Assembly (NCBI RefSeq): GCF_002531825.1
Contig: NZ_NWSX01000019.1
Coordinates: forward strand, 1 to 64,000
Direction of reading: 5' to 3'
Length of the DNA stretch: 64,000 bases
Source of the DNA: Rhizobium sp. J15
Lineage (GTDB): Bacteria; Pseudomonadota; Alphaproteobacteria; Rhizobiales; Rhizobiaceae
Positions within the stretch are counted from its first letter, which is position 1. Each line of letters opens with the position of its first letter. Made by a program: the position numbers and the translations under genes. Below, piece after piece: positions 27,057-36,443 of the stretch. The notes under the pieces were generated by a model. The model was given only the letters and a program-made list of their open reading frames with translations. It did no database searches and was not told the DNA's origin.

Positions 27057-27311
27057 ATGAACAGCAAGCAGAGAAAGACTCTCGCGGCGGTCTTCATGGA
27101 CCCGGTCTCGGGAACCATTGAATGGGCCGCTATAGAGAATCTGCTTGTGGCTGCCGGAGCCGACCTCATTGAGGGGAATGGTTCCCGCGTTAAGTTTGAA
27201 AAAGACGGGATCATTGCGAGCTTCCATAGACCACATCCGGCCAAGGAAGCAAAGCGTTATCAGGTGCGCGATGCTCGCGAGTTCCTGATGCAGATTGGAG
27301 TAACGCCATGA
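27057..27311 (+). CDS. hicA: HicA-type mRNA interferase toxin
   Basis: An 84-residue protein with the HicA double-stranded-RNA-binding-like fold. NGSRVKFEKDGIIASFHRPHP includes the catalytic histidine region (FHRPHP), and the C-terminus QVRDAREFLMQIGV is family-like. It is longer at the N-terminus than minimal HicA proteins (about 60 residues). It cleaves mRNA when free of HicB. The 4-base ATGA overlap with hicB indicates translational coupling; toxin-first order is usual for hicAB. Confidence 0.9.
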   Translation: MNSKQRKTLAAVFMDPVSGTIEWAAIENLLVAAGADLIEGNGSRVKFEKDGIIASFHRPHPAKEAKRYQVRDAREFLMQIGVTP

Positions 27312-27664
27312 ACATCATGACCTACAATGGATATCACGCGCGCATCGAATTCGACGCTGAGGACGATGTGTTTTTTGGCAGGATTGCAGGTATCTCCGAT
27401 GTAATCGGCTTTCACGGTGACAGTGTCGCTGAACTTAAGAGAGCCTTCCATGAGGCAGTCGATGACTACCTGGAGACCTGCAGGAAAATCGGCAAAGAGC
27501 CTCAGCGACCCTATTCTGGGAAGATGATGTTTCGTGTCGCTCCCGAAGTCCATCGCCGAGCAGCTCTTGCTGCTGAGCTTTCGGGAAAGAGTCTGAACCA
27601 GTGGGCAGAAGAGGTGCTGGAAGAGGCCGCCGACCATTATGCCGAGGCGCGCTTGCCGGCGTAG
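27308..27664 (+). CDS. hicB: HicB-type antitoxin with ribbon-helix-helix domain
   Basis: A 118-residue antitoxin. The N-terminal degenerate RNase-H-like HicB fold (YNGYHARIEFDAEDDVFFGRI through FHEAVDDYLETC) is followed by a C-terminal RHH DNA-binding domain (GKMMFRVAPEVHRRAALAAE then SGKSLNQWAEEVLEEA). It neutralises HicA and should repress the pair through the inverted repeat in the promoter. Confidence 0.92.
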   Translation: MNIMTYNGYHARIEFDAEDDVFFGRIAGISDVIGFHGDSVAELKRAFHEAVDDYLETCRKIGKEPQRPYSGKMMFRVAPEVHRRAALAAELSGKSLNQWAEEVLEEAADHYAEARLPA

Positions 27665-28390
27665 TTCCCTTCACAGTACCGCCCATCGGCGTGTCCAATG
27701 AATTGGTGTTCCTTTCGATCCATTATGCGATCATTCTAGCCCAGAACGTGAACATCCTTAGAACACGGCGTCCACGAGGCAAACCGAGAGCCCCCAAAAG
27801 TTGACATTAGCAGCCAGCTGAAAGTTCGATGCTCGAACATATCTTCGCTGCTGTTCCACCAACACCGTGACTGCCGGTGGAATGTGGTCAAGAAAGAGTG
27901 TCGCCTCCCTGGAACTCACACCATGCCTTCGTGCATAGAGAGGACAAAGCGCGTCGCAGGAACTTTACCTAGCGAACACTGGGAGGTCGGGGCCTGACTG
28001 CCCGTGTCCCAAGCGGCTGCCCTTGCCGCTCCCGCATTCCGTACAGTCCGGGTCCGTACGCGGCGTGGAGAACATTACGGCCCGCGAGCGACGCATGCGC
28101 CGCAACAAGACCGGGATTGACAAGCAGCTCTCCCATAGCAGGGTTTGATCGGGATCAACGATACAGGCGAACTCGCACCGGATGCAGGAGGGTGATAGGA
28201 CTCAAGGACGGCATATGGAACAGGATCTGGTATTTGGCTTGGCGTCAATCAGACGGCCACGATCCGGGGCTCGGCACCTAATAGCAGACGGTCTGCAGGC
28301 GGCCCCAATTAAGACGCTCGTCCCTATCCTTCGCCTTGAACGGAGTCGAACCAGCCGCCCCACGACTGCAGCAATCAGCGGATAGCCGAG
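27665..28390. other. 726-bp gene-poor stretch with decayed coding traces
   Basis: No intact gene. On the minus strand between about 27960 and 28170 two overlapping frames have coding-like composition. One reads LLWESCLSIP, reminiscent of the EGCLS motif of peptide deformylase, with the following residues continuing better in the neighbouring frame. It may be a frameshifted deformylase remnant, but support is thin. Another minus-strand stretch near 27780-27900 (REATLFLDHIPPAVTVL) is unidentified. Confidence 0.3.
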
Positions 28391-31300
28391 CTAGTGAAAA
28401 TTCCGGCTCTTGATCTTCAGCGTATCGATATGCAGATCCGGCACGAACATATCCCTGGCGCGAACGGCCCGCGGCGTTTTCTCGCGCGAGTCCGGGCTTC
28501 CCGGAGAGCCATGGGCGAATTCGTCCCCGCGGCCCGTCGGGGGGCGGAATTCACCATCATGCCCGGCAAGCCCCGACAGGTCGGCTGATAGATCAAAGAG
28601 CTGCTGGGCGACCAGGTGAACCACCTCGCCTTCGCGCTGGATCCTGCCGTTGATCCCCATCATGCTGGCGCCGAGCACCACGCGGCGCGAGCGCTCGAAC
28701 AGCTTCGGCCAGACGACGACATTGGCAATGCCGGTCTCGTCCTCGATGGTGATGAACATCACGCCCTTTGCCGAACCCGGACGCTGGCGCACCAGCACGA
28801 GACCGGTGGCCATCAGCCACTGACCGTCGCGCGCCGTCATCGCCTCCGCACAGGTGACGACCCGTCGCTTGCTGAGATCGGCCCGCAAGAATCGCAAGGG
28901 GTGCTCCCGCAGTGTCAGGCCGATATGAGAATAATCCTCGATGACATTATGCCCATCTGTCATCTGCCTGAGCTCGACGTCCGGCTCCTGCTGTTCGGCA
29001 ATCGCCCGCGCCTCGCGTTCGGCTGCGGCCGTGAAGAGAGGCAGCGGCTCGTCGCGTAGCGCCTTGATTGCCCAAAGCGCATCGCGCCGTTCGAGCCGCA
29101 ACGACGGCAGGAAGGCGTCCGCTTCCGCAAGCTCCACCAACGAGCCCACCGGCACGCCGGATCGCCGCCACATGTCGTCCACTGATGCGAAGGGCTCGTC
29201 GGCGCGCGCGGCGATAATGCGGGCGGCGTCGGCCATCGCCAATCCGCGCACCAGACGCATGCCGAGCCGCACCGCATGCCGGGTTGTGTCTTCCACCTCC
29301 TCGAGCGTGCAGTCCCAACGCGAGCGGTTGATGCAAACCGGTCGCACCTCGACGCTGTGTTTCCTCGCGTCAGAAACGATTTGTGCCGGCGCATAAAAGC
29401 CCATCGGCTGCGAGTTCAATAGCGCAACGCAGAACACATCCGGGAAATGGCATTTCACATAGTTGGAAGCATAGGCGATCAGTGCGAAAGACGCCGCGTG
29501 ACTTTCGGGGAAACCATAGGATCCGAAGCCTTCCAGCTGGCCGAAGGTGCGCTTGGCAAATTCCGGTGAGTAGCCGTTGCGGATCATGCCGGAAACAAGC
29601 TTATCCTCGAACCGGCTGACACCGCCGGTAAATTTGAACGTGCCATTGCTCGGCGCAGCTGGTCGGCCTCGCCGGCTGAAAATCCGGCGCAGACCATGGC
29701 GACCTTCATCGCCGACTCCTGAAACAGAGGAACGCCCAAGGTTCTGCCAAGCACCGCCTCGAGTTCGGGGGTCGGGTATTCGACCTTTTCCTTGCCCTCG
29801 CGGCGGCGAAGATAGGGATGGACCATGTCACCCTGGATCGGGCCCGGCCGGACGATCGCCACCTGGATGACCAGGTCGTAGAAAGTCTCCGGCTTCATGC
29901 GCGGCAACATGGCCATCTGCGCTCGGCTTTCGATCTGGAAGGTGCCGAGCGTATCGGCCTTGCGGATCATCGCATAGGTGGCCGGGTCCTCCTGCGGGAT
30001 GGTGGCGAGGTTGAGATCCTGATGTTTGTGCTTGCCGATCAGGGCAAAAGCCTTGGCCATGCAGGTCAGCATGCCGAGCGCCAGCACGTCGACCTTCATC
30101 ATCTTCAGCGCCTCGACGTCATCCTTGTCCCATTCAATCACCTGGCGGTCAGCCATCGCCGCCGGCTCGATCGGCACGAGATGATCCAGCCTGTCGTGGG
30201 TCAGGACGAAGCCGCCGGGATGTTGGCCGAGATGCCGCGGCGCGCCCATCAATTGCTGGGCAAGCTGCAAGGTCAATGCGAGACGTCGATCGTCCGGATT
30301 GAGGCCAAGGTCGCGCACCTGGCTCTCCCCGACCGCTTCCGACCAGGACCAGATGCCGGAGGAAAGCGCCTTGATCAGGTCCTCGGGCAGGCCGAGTGCC
30401 TTACCGACGTCGCGAATGGCGCCCTTGGCGCGGTAGCGGGTCACGGTGGAGCACAAGGCGGCCTTGTCGTGGCCGTAGGTCTTGTAGATCCACTGGATCA
30501 CCTCCTCGCGCCGCTCGTGCTCGAAATCGACGTCGATGTCGGGTGGTTCATCTCGTTCCTGCGAAACGAAACGCTCGAATAGCAGATCGTTGGTGTCGGG
30601 ATCGATTGATGTAATTCCGAGCACATAGCAGACGGCCGAGTTTGCGGCCGAGCCACGCCCCTGGCAGAGGATTCCCTGGGATCTGGCAAATCGGACGATG
30701 GAAAAGACCGTCAAGAAATAGGGAGCGTAGCGCATGGTCTCGATCAGCGCCAGCTCGTGGCGTATGATCTTCTCGACGTGGGAAGGCATGCCCTCCGGAT
30801 AGCGGTTGGGCACACATTCCCAGACATAATGCTCGAGCGATTGCTGCGCTGTCTTTCCGGGGAAAATGGCTTCCTCCGGATACTGATAGGTCAACTCCTC
30901 CATCGAGAACGTGCAGCGCTCGACGATTTCCATGGTTCGCGCGGACGCCTCGGGATAGCGACTGAACAGCCGCTCCATCTCCTGCGGCGGCTTCAGGTAG
31001 CGGTCCGCATGCCTTTCACGCTCGAAACCGACATCGTCGATTGTCGTTCCGGTGCGGATGCAGGTCACCACGTCCTGGAGCTGGCGCCGGCCGGGCTCAT
31101 GAAACAGCACGTCATTGGTGACGACCGTCTTCACCCGGTGCCGCGCCGCCAGGTTCGACAGCTCGTGCAGCCGCATCTGGTCGTTCGGCCGCCGGCGCAG
31201 ACAGAGCGAGACATAGGCGCGGTCGCCGAAGATTTCGGCCATCTTCCTGAGCTGCGTCGCGCAGATCTCATCGGCCAGGTCCGGCACCAGGATGGCGAGC

Positions 31301-31653
31301 AGGCCTTTTGAATAGAGGGCCAGATCATCGAGGTGCAGGATGCAGTTCGCTTTCCCGCCCCTGCTCTTCCCGAGCGTCAGCAGACGGGTCAATCGGGCGT
31401 ATGCCGCGCGATCTGTCGGATAGACCAGGATTGACATGCCGTCCTTGAGGTCGAGCCTGCAGCCGACGACCAGTCGCGAGCCGGTTGCCCGAGACGCTTC
31501 CAGTGCTCGCACGACGCCGGCCAAGGAATTGCGATCGACGATGCCGAGCGCCTCGATGCCGAGCAGCTTTGCGGTCGCGAACAGTTCCTCTGCCGAGGAT
31601 GCTCCGCGCAGAAAGCTGAAATGTGTGGTGACCTGGAGCTCGGCATACCTCAT
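28391..31653 (-). pseudogene. dnaE2: Error-prone DNA polymerase III alpha subunit DnaE2/ImuC, frameshifted
   Basis: Full-length reconstruction gives 1087 residues, the usual DnaE2 length. The PHP domain begins MRYAELQVTTHFSFLRGAS; the palm holds PDIDVDF at 371-377 with catalytic aspartates; the C-terminal part has HhH and OB-fold regions to the end. At about 29640 one base is missing: the message reads atg-gca-cgt-tca where family sequence needs AMATFKFTGGVSRFEDK. The first frame stops at 29584, and the rest is open from an ATG at 29587 that overlaps the TGA by 4 bases (ATGA). The start overlaps the imuB stop by 4 bases. In SOS mutagenesis DnaE2 acts with ImuA and ImuB; here it may be dead, split in two polypeptides, or a sequencing error. 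Confidence 0.9.
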
Positions 31654-33161
31654 GAGAAGGTTCCATGGATGAACCAGCGATGAGAACCGGTCTCGGGATC
31701 GATGCCGTCGCCGGACCGGTAAATCCAGTAGCGCTCGCCCATCTCGTCCTCGACCGAAAAATAGTCCCGAACGGCAACCCATTCCGACGTCCTTCGCCAC
31801 CATTCTCCGAAGATGCGCTCAGGTCCGTCGGCACGCTTCACGCGCCGACGCTTACCGCGCCAAGTGAACCAAACGGGAGGATGGTCGGGCAGCAATGCCA
31901 TGACCTCAATCAGCTCGGGGCGGTCCATCAATCGCACCGGCCGGGGCCAGGTCATCGGCCAGGTCTCTCCATTTTCATCGGCGATGGGCGAAATCCTTTG
32001 GACTGACCGCTCTGGCACGTCGCTTGCGACCGGAGCCAGTCGGTAGATGCGCAGCGTGCCACGGTTTCCAAGGATATCGATGAGGGACGTGACATCGACC
32101 TCGGCGGCTTCGACGAGACCAGAGACGATCTGGCGGTCATCCAGCGGCTCGACCATACTGGCGGCGAGGCTAAGCTTCTCGATGCCAAACCCGGGATCAA
32201 TGCGTTCGATGCGATCACGCAGCAGCTTCGTCAACCAGGCTACGTCGCGTACCGGTTTGGCCGTCCCTGCCCTAAGCGCCTGGATCGTGTTGTCGACGCG
32301 GTAAACAATGAGGTCTGTGCGCCGGACACCCAGACCTTTCGCCTGCAGCTCGCGACAGAGCTTCCTTACGAGCAGCGAGATATATTTTCCGATGGTCTCC
32401 GCAGCGCCGATCGGCTCGGCGAAAGCACGATCTACCTCGACGATCTCCGGACATCGGATCGGATCAATGGGCTCAGCCACCCGGCCGAACATCTGGTCAA
32501 GGCGACGGCCGATTTCCGGACCAAAGCGGAGCGATAGGGGCGCACGCGGTGTCGCAGCCAGCTCGCCGACCGTTTGGAAGCCGAGCGTGCGCAGACTAAT
32601 CACCGTCTCGGCACTCAGTCGCAGCGCCGAGAGGGGAAGCGGCGTTACCGCATCAGCCGTTTTCCCTTTCGCGATGACTCTAACCTCCCTGATCGCTCGC
32701 GCCAGCCCATATGCAGCTCCCCAGCTGTCGGCAACGACCGCACGAGCTGGCAGGCCTCGTGCCCGAAACCGGTTTACGAGACCGGAAAGCATCAGCTCCT
32801 CGCCGCCCTGAAGATGATCGGCTCCTTCAGTATCCATGACGATGCCGTCCGGCGGATCGGCTGCCACGACCGGCGAGTATTGAGACAGCGCCCAGAGGGT
32901 CAGGCGTTCGAGTGCTGCATGATCAGCGGCGGGATCGGCATCTACTGCGCGGAGACCGTGTACCAATGCCTGCGCTTTTGCGGCGGCCATACCAACGTGG
33001 AGGCCAAGCCTGGCAGCGTTGGCATCGACGGCTGACAGCCATCGTTTCGAGCCGCTCCTGGCGACGACAACGAGCGGCATTTCAGCCGGTATCGAGGGAT
33101 CGGCGCGTCTCAGCCGATCCGTCGCGAATGTCGGAAAAAAGACTGATACGACCCTTGGCAT
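31650..33161 (-). CDS. imuB: ImuB, inactive Y-family polymerase-like protein
   Basis: A 503-residue Y-family relative that acts as hub of the DNA-damage mutasome, binding the beta clamp, ImuA and DnaE2. The N-terminus VVSVFFPTFATDRL aligns with the palm strand that carries the first metal-binding acid in real polymerases, and VMDTEGADHL sits where SLDEAYLD would be, so catalytic acids are missing, as known for ImuB. Little-finger and C-terminal extension are present. I prefer the ATG at 33161 (aggtg upstream); a GTG lies 9 bases earlier. The start is inside the imuA 3' end (about 80-base overlap). Confidence 0.92.
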   Translation of the reverse strand: MPRVVSVFFPTFATDRLRRADPSIPAEMPLVVVARSGSKRWLSAVDANAARLGLHVGMAAAKAQALVHGLRAVDADPAADHAALERLTLWALSQYSPVVAADPPDGIVMDTEGADHLQGGEELMLSGLVNRFRARGLPARAVVADSWGAAYGLARAIREVRVIAKGKTADAVTPLPLSALRLSAETVISLRTLGFQTVGELAATPRAPLSLRFGPEIGRRLDQMFGRVAEPIDPIRCPEIVEVDRAFAEPIGAAETIGKYISLLVRKLCRELQAKGLGVRRTDLIVYRVDNTIQALRAGTAKPVRDVAWLTKLLRDRIERIDPGFGIEKLSLAASMVEPLDDRQIVSGLVEAAEVDVTSLIDILGNRGTLRIYRLAPVASDVPERSVQRISPIADENGETWPMTWPRPVRLMDRPELIEVMALLPDHPPVWFTWRGKRRRVKRADGPERIFGEWWRRTSEWVAVRDYFSVEDEMGERYWIYRSGDGIDPETGSHRWFIHGTFS

Positions 33162-33837
33162 CGCATGCACCTATTTCAAAATTCGCACTTTCACCTGCCT
33201 TGACCCTGATCAGTTCGGCCAGCCATCTCGCCCGGCCGAGGCCAGGCACCGGGAGGGGCTCTGATGGCAGCACGGATATTCGCCATCGTGTCGTCGCTGC
33301 CGTTGGATGCCCGAAATCCCCCGCCTCGGTCTGCCGCCGCCATCGTCGAATGATCAGCCCGATGGTCCCGGAATTTTCGGCCGCCAGCTGCAAACGGCGA
33401 GATGCGACCATGGGCAATCGCACCACCTCTGCGACGACCGCCGCCAGTCCGCCAAACCTCAATGCTTCCTCGAAGGCTTCAAGAACATATTCCTCCCTGA
33501 TTGCTTCGACGTAGATAACGCGGTCCGGGTGGAGCCCGACCTGGGCCAACCCCGGCGCGAAGAGATCGGGCCGCGTCAGACACCAGACGACCTTGCCTGC
33601 GGTTCGAGCCGCAATACCTGCAACAAAAACCGCGGCCGCGGCTCCATCGACCGCCCCTACTCCCCCGCCGGCGAATTCGTGGACGGCCCCATAAGCCAAT
33701 CCACCTCCCGGCAGGTGCGCGTCAATCTTAGTCACTCCAAATGGAAGGACCGATTTTCGTCGTGCCGCAGCCCCTTCGAGATGCTGGATGCGGTCTCGAA
33801 GATCGGAAATAATGGGATTCGCGCTGGTCCGCGCCAT
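33082..33837 (-). CDS. imuA: ImuA, SOS mutasome protein
   Basis: A 251-residue RecA/SulA-related protein. VLPFGVTKIDAHLPGGGLAYGAVHEFAG is the usual ImuA start of the core, and a WCLTRPDLFAPGLAQVGLHPDRVIYVEA strand-helix set follows. The Walker A is degenerate, as in the family. It interacts with ImuB and is needed for damage-induced mutagenesis. First gene of imuA-imuB-dnaE2; a LexA box lies 49 bases upstream, so the cassette should be SOS-induced. Confidence 0.92.
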   Translation of the reverse strand: MARTSANPIISDLRDRIQHLEGAAARRKSVLPFGVTKIDAHLPGGGLAYGAVHEFAGGGVGAVDGAAAAVFVAGIAARTAGKVVWCLTRPDLFAPGLAQVGLHPDRVIYVEAIREEYVLEAFEEALRFGGLAAVVAEVVRLPMVASRRLQLAAENSGTIGLIIRRWRRQTEAGDFGHPTAATTRWRISVLPSEPLPVPGLGRARWLAELIRVKAGESANFEIGACDAKGRISLFSDIRDGSAETRRSLDTG

Positions 33838-33885
33838 TCGAAGCCTTCGTCAAAACAGGTTTTCATCTTATTTGAAAGCGAGTAT

Positions 33886-33900
33886 GTTCCCTATTTGTTC
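33886..33900 (-). promoter_or_regulatory. LexA (SOS) box of imuABC
   Basis: On the coding strand of imuA the sequence is GAAC-aaataggg without the last base counted twice: GAAC, seven bases (aaatagg), GAAC. This is the exact alphaproteobacterial LexA direct repeat GAAC-N7-GAAC, 49 bases upstream of the imuA ATG, where repressor would cover the promoter. Confidence 0.85.
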
Positions 33901-34025
33901 CGAATACTTGAGTCAATGTGCATATACCGGCGAGTGACCGTCGGACTGCAACCTGACCACCTGCTGCGGCACCGGAAGAACAGGGAATTCAATCGCCTAC
34001 TGATGAACGGTCGACAGGCTCTCAA

Positions 34026-34310
34026 ATGTCATCGATAAGAAAAAATACCTATGAAGAACCGGCGACGCTTCGCGACTTCCGTGGATCGGTCGTCACCGTC
34101 GAGTGCATTGCCTGCGATCGGACCACTGAGCTCGATCGAAAGACACTGGTCAAGCAGTACGGCGCGAGTTTCACGTTCCAGCAGCTTCGCCGGCGGCTGA
34201 GCCTCGGCTGCCCTCGAATGTTTTCGGAAGACGGCGTTGACCGCTGCCAGACTCGCTTCCCCCGCTTGGCCGTCAATGGCCTTCCATTCAGCAAGGAGGA
34301 TACCCCATGA
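34026..34310 (+). CDS. Small conserved rhizobial protein with paired cysteines
   Basis: A 94-residue protein. It has CIACDR near residue 28-33 and a later GCPRM...DRCQTRFP segment, so four cysteines in two pairs could bind zinc like a small ribbon. The LRRRLSLGCP part is recurrent in short rhizobial hypothetical proteins. It overlaps the next gene as ATGA. Function unknown; DNA or RNA binding is possible. It sits divergently behind the imuABC LexA box, 126 bases away. Confidence 0.7.
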   Translation: MSSIRKNTYEEPATLRDFRGSVVTVECIACDRTTELDRKTLVKQYGASFTFQQLRRRLSLGCPRMFSEDGVDRCQTRFPRLAVNGLPFSKEDTP

Positions 34311-34639
34311 CGGAAAAGGTCGTATCGTTCGAGGAAAAGCGCCTCGAGGTATCGGGCACGATCTTCGGATCGACGGCCGAAGAACTGAAACTGGCAGCAA
34401 TCCGCTCGAACATCGAGTTTGCCAGGAATGAGCTGGCGCTTGTTCAAAGCTATATCGATCTCGCTTATGACGGTGAAATCGTCTTCACGCCGAGTAACGG
34501 CACAAGACCGCAGCCGGAGGCCTTTGCGCATCTTGGCAGCGTTCTTTCCAATTACGAACAGGCGCTGTTCGATAAGATCGGCAGCCTGGAATACGAGCTG
34601 GAAATGCTGGAATTTCTGCCCGATCAAGATGAAGAATGA
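34307..34639 (+). CDS. Small acidic hypothetical protein
   Basis: A 110-residue acidic, largely helical protein without signal peptide or TM. Residues 25-50 (ELKLAAIRSNIEFARNELALV) and 78-105 (ALFDKIGSLEYELEMLEFL) are probably coiled. Start overlaps the preceding stop by 4 bases, so the two are co-translated. I know no characterised homologue. Confidence 0.7.
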   Translation: MTEKVVSFEEKRLEVSGTIFGSTAEELKLAAIRSNIEFARNELALVQSYIDLAYDGEIVFTPSNGTRPQPEAFAHLGSVLSNYEQALFDKIGSLEYELEMLEFLPDQDEE

Positions 34640-34753
34640 GACCAACGACCCCGCCGTCTTGAAAAGTGGATACCGACAAGACTGATGCGATGCCTGCGAT
34701 CAAACAGTCAGAATCGCCTTTGCCCCGGGATCGGTAACTGATAATCGCGGCAA

Positions 34754-35986
34754 ATGCGCGAATGTATGTCGAGGGGACCGATCATCGTGACCAGCCTACG
34801 CCTCAGAGGTGAGATTCTTGTCGCCCTCATGATCGCCTGCGTCGCCACGTGCTATGGTTTTGGTCTCAGCCTCTTTCCCCAGATCATCCCCGACATGCGG
34901 CGTGACCTTGGCTTCGACTATGGATTCGTGGGCTTCGTCACCGGCTTGGTCCAACTTTCCACGGTCGCTTTCGCCTTGCTCGGCACCTGGCTCGTCCATC
35001 GGATCGGCGCCGCCTGGACAGTGGTGGCCTCCGTGTCGCTTTGCGGGCTTTGCCTCATGTCCATTCCTGCCACCGGCAATATATATGTCACCGCCTGCCT
35101 TCTCATGATCGCCGGCGGGACCGGCGCGTCGACCTTCGTTCCGATGATTGATCTTGCCACGCGAGTCGTGAACGCTGAACGGCGCGGTTTTGCCATGAGT
35201 CTGATCTCCAGTGCTCCGGCCTATGGCGTTCTGATCAACAGCGCGCTGGTATCGGCATTCGCAGGCAGCGGTCACTGGCGGATAGCCTGGTCCGTCACGG
35301 GCGGGGTCACAATCACGCTGGCCATCGCCGTTGCCATCCTCTTTGGTCGAGCGGGCCTCTTCGACGACACAACAGGACAGACATCAACCGCAGTTGCGGA
35401 TGGGTCGCCAAGCCTGCGCTCGATCATGCCGTGGGGGGCACTGATTTTCGTGCTGGGTTTCGTCAATGGCATGATGCCCTACCCCTACCTCACCTATCTC
35501 TCTCCCTTCTTGCGGGAGGAGCTGGGCTATTCGGTCGGCTTCGCCTCCTGGCTCTGGGCAACCGTCGGAGCGGTGGGGATCGGCGCGGGTTTCGTCGTGG
35601 GGACGATATCGTCACGCCTTGGATCACGCTACGCCATGCTTGCCTGCTATTCGAGCTTCCTCATTGCCGGCGCTCTTGTGATCATGGACCCCTCGATGGA
35701 CCAGGCTTTAGCGTCGGCAATCTTCTTTTCGCTCGGCTTCTACCCCATTTATGGCCTGCTCCCGGTCTATGTCTCCCACCGCGCCCAGCCACGTCTTGCA
35801 GTGACTGTCCTGGGAATTTGCACCGTGCTCCAGGGAATCGGCGGCACCACCGGCAACTTCTTCGGCGGGGTGATCAAGACATCGACCCAAAGCTTTGAGG
35901 GCATCTATCTCGCCGTGGCGGTCATGGCCTTGATCTCAGCGCTCATAGCGATCGCGTTGCCGAAGGACCGACAACTTCGACCATAG
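34754..35986 (+). CDS. MFS transporter (YbfB/YjiJ-like)
   Basis: A 410-residue transporter with twelve predicted TMs in two bundles. The first TM (EILVALMIACVATCYGFGLS) and the YGFVGFVTGLVQLSTVAFALLGTWL segment are typical of YbfB-type MFS proteins; a hydrophilic loop lies near residue 205-225. The start is uncertain: ATGs at 34754 and 34766 lack good ribosome sites, while a GTG at 34787 follows gagggg. Substrate unknown. It stands alone between the DNA repair cassettes. Confidence 0.85.
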   Translation: MRECMSRGPIIVTSLRLRGEILVALMIACVATCYGFGLSLFPQIIPDMRRDLGFDYGFVGFVTGLVQLSTVAFALLGTWLVHRIGAAWTVVASVSLCGLCLMSIPATGNIYVTACLLMIAGGTGASTFVPMIDLATRVVNAERRGFAMSLISSAPAYGVLINSALVSAFAGSGHWRIAWSVTGGVTITLAIAVAILFGRAGLFDDTTGQTSTAVADGSPSLRSIMPWGALIFVLGFVNGMMPYPYLTYLSPFLREELGYSVGFASWLWATVGAVGIGAGFVVGTISSRLGSRYAMLACYSSFLIAGALVIMDPSMDQALASAIFFSLGFYPIYGLLPVYVSHRAQPRLAVTVLGICTVLQGIGGTTGNFFGGVIKTSTQSFEGIYLAVAVMALISALIAIALPKDRQLRP

Positions 35987-36037
35987 GCTTTGGGCATATC
36001 GGCTGCGCTTTCGGAAAGTCGCTGGCTGAAGGTCCAA

Positions 36038-36244
36038 CTATCGATGTCGATGGACAGCCTCAACGGCCTTCAGTGCTTGCGATCGCCCTTGTCGCCCTGG
36101 CAGGCTTGGCCTCGCGCCGAGCCTCATGCGGGCATCGCTGGACAGCGATCGCGAGACGTCGTCGCTCTCCTTGAACCGGCCCTTCTTATCGCGACGGACA
36201 TAGCGTTTGTCGGTTCCGGTATCGATCAGTTCGCGCTTGCTCAT
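36038..36244 (-). CDS. Small basic stress-type protein, C-terminus probably frameshifted
   Basis: From an ATG at 36244 with aaggag upstream the frame gives 68 residues starting MSKRELIDTGTDKRYVRRDK, then GRFKESDDVSRSLSSD. This start matches a small rhizobial hypothetical family that normally ends in a GDKGDRKH-like tail. Here that tail is readable only in another frame (GQACQGDKGDRKH before a TGA), and an intermediate EARREAKPA segment is in the third frame. The last 30 residues of this ORF are therefore probably not native and two small indels are likely. Confidence 0.6.
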   Translation of the reverse strand: MSKRELIDTGTDKRYVRRDKKGRFKESDDVSRSLSSDARMRLGARPSLPGRQGRSQALKAVEAVHRHR

Positions 36245-36443
36245 GGCAGGACTCCTTTGGGGTTGTTCCACCGAGAAAACGCGCGCCGGCGCGAAAAGAT
36301 GCATGGAATCATGAGTCTAGACAGGACTGGCAGTACGCGCACCCGAATAGAGCTAAGTCATTGAAAAATGATTCGTTTCGACTCGGAACGATTCGCTGCC
36401 GAATCACTTGAATCGCGTGAGTTGTGTGCGGAGGTCCCAAGTC

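Noticed and set aside
27780..27900. Integrase-like remnant on the minus strand
   Set aside because: A short frame (HGVSSREATLFLDHIPPAVT) recalls the C-terminal integrase helix, but the catalytic Arg-His-Arg-Tyr residues are not recognisable and there are no repeats or tRNA nearby.
36384..36410. EcfG promoter upstream of the first ku gene
   Set aside because: GGAAC is present at about 36385, but no GTT lies at 16-18 bases; the -10 position reads cttg, so only half of the promoter is there.
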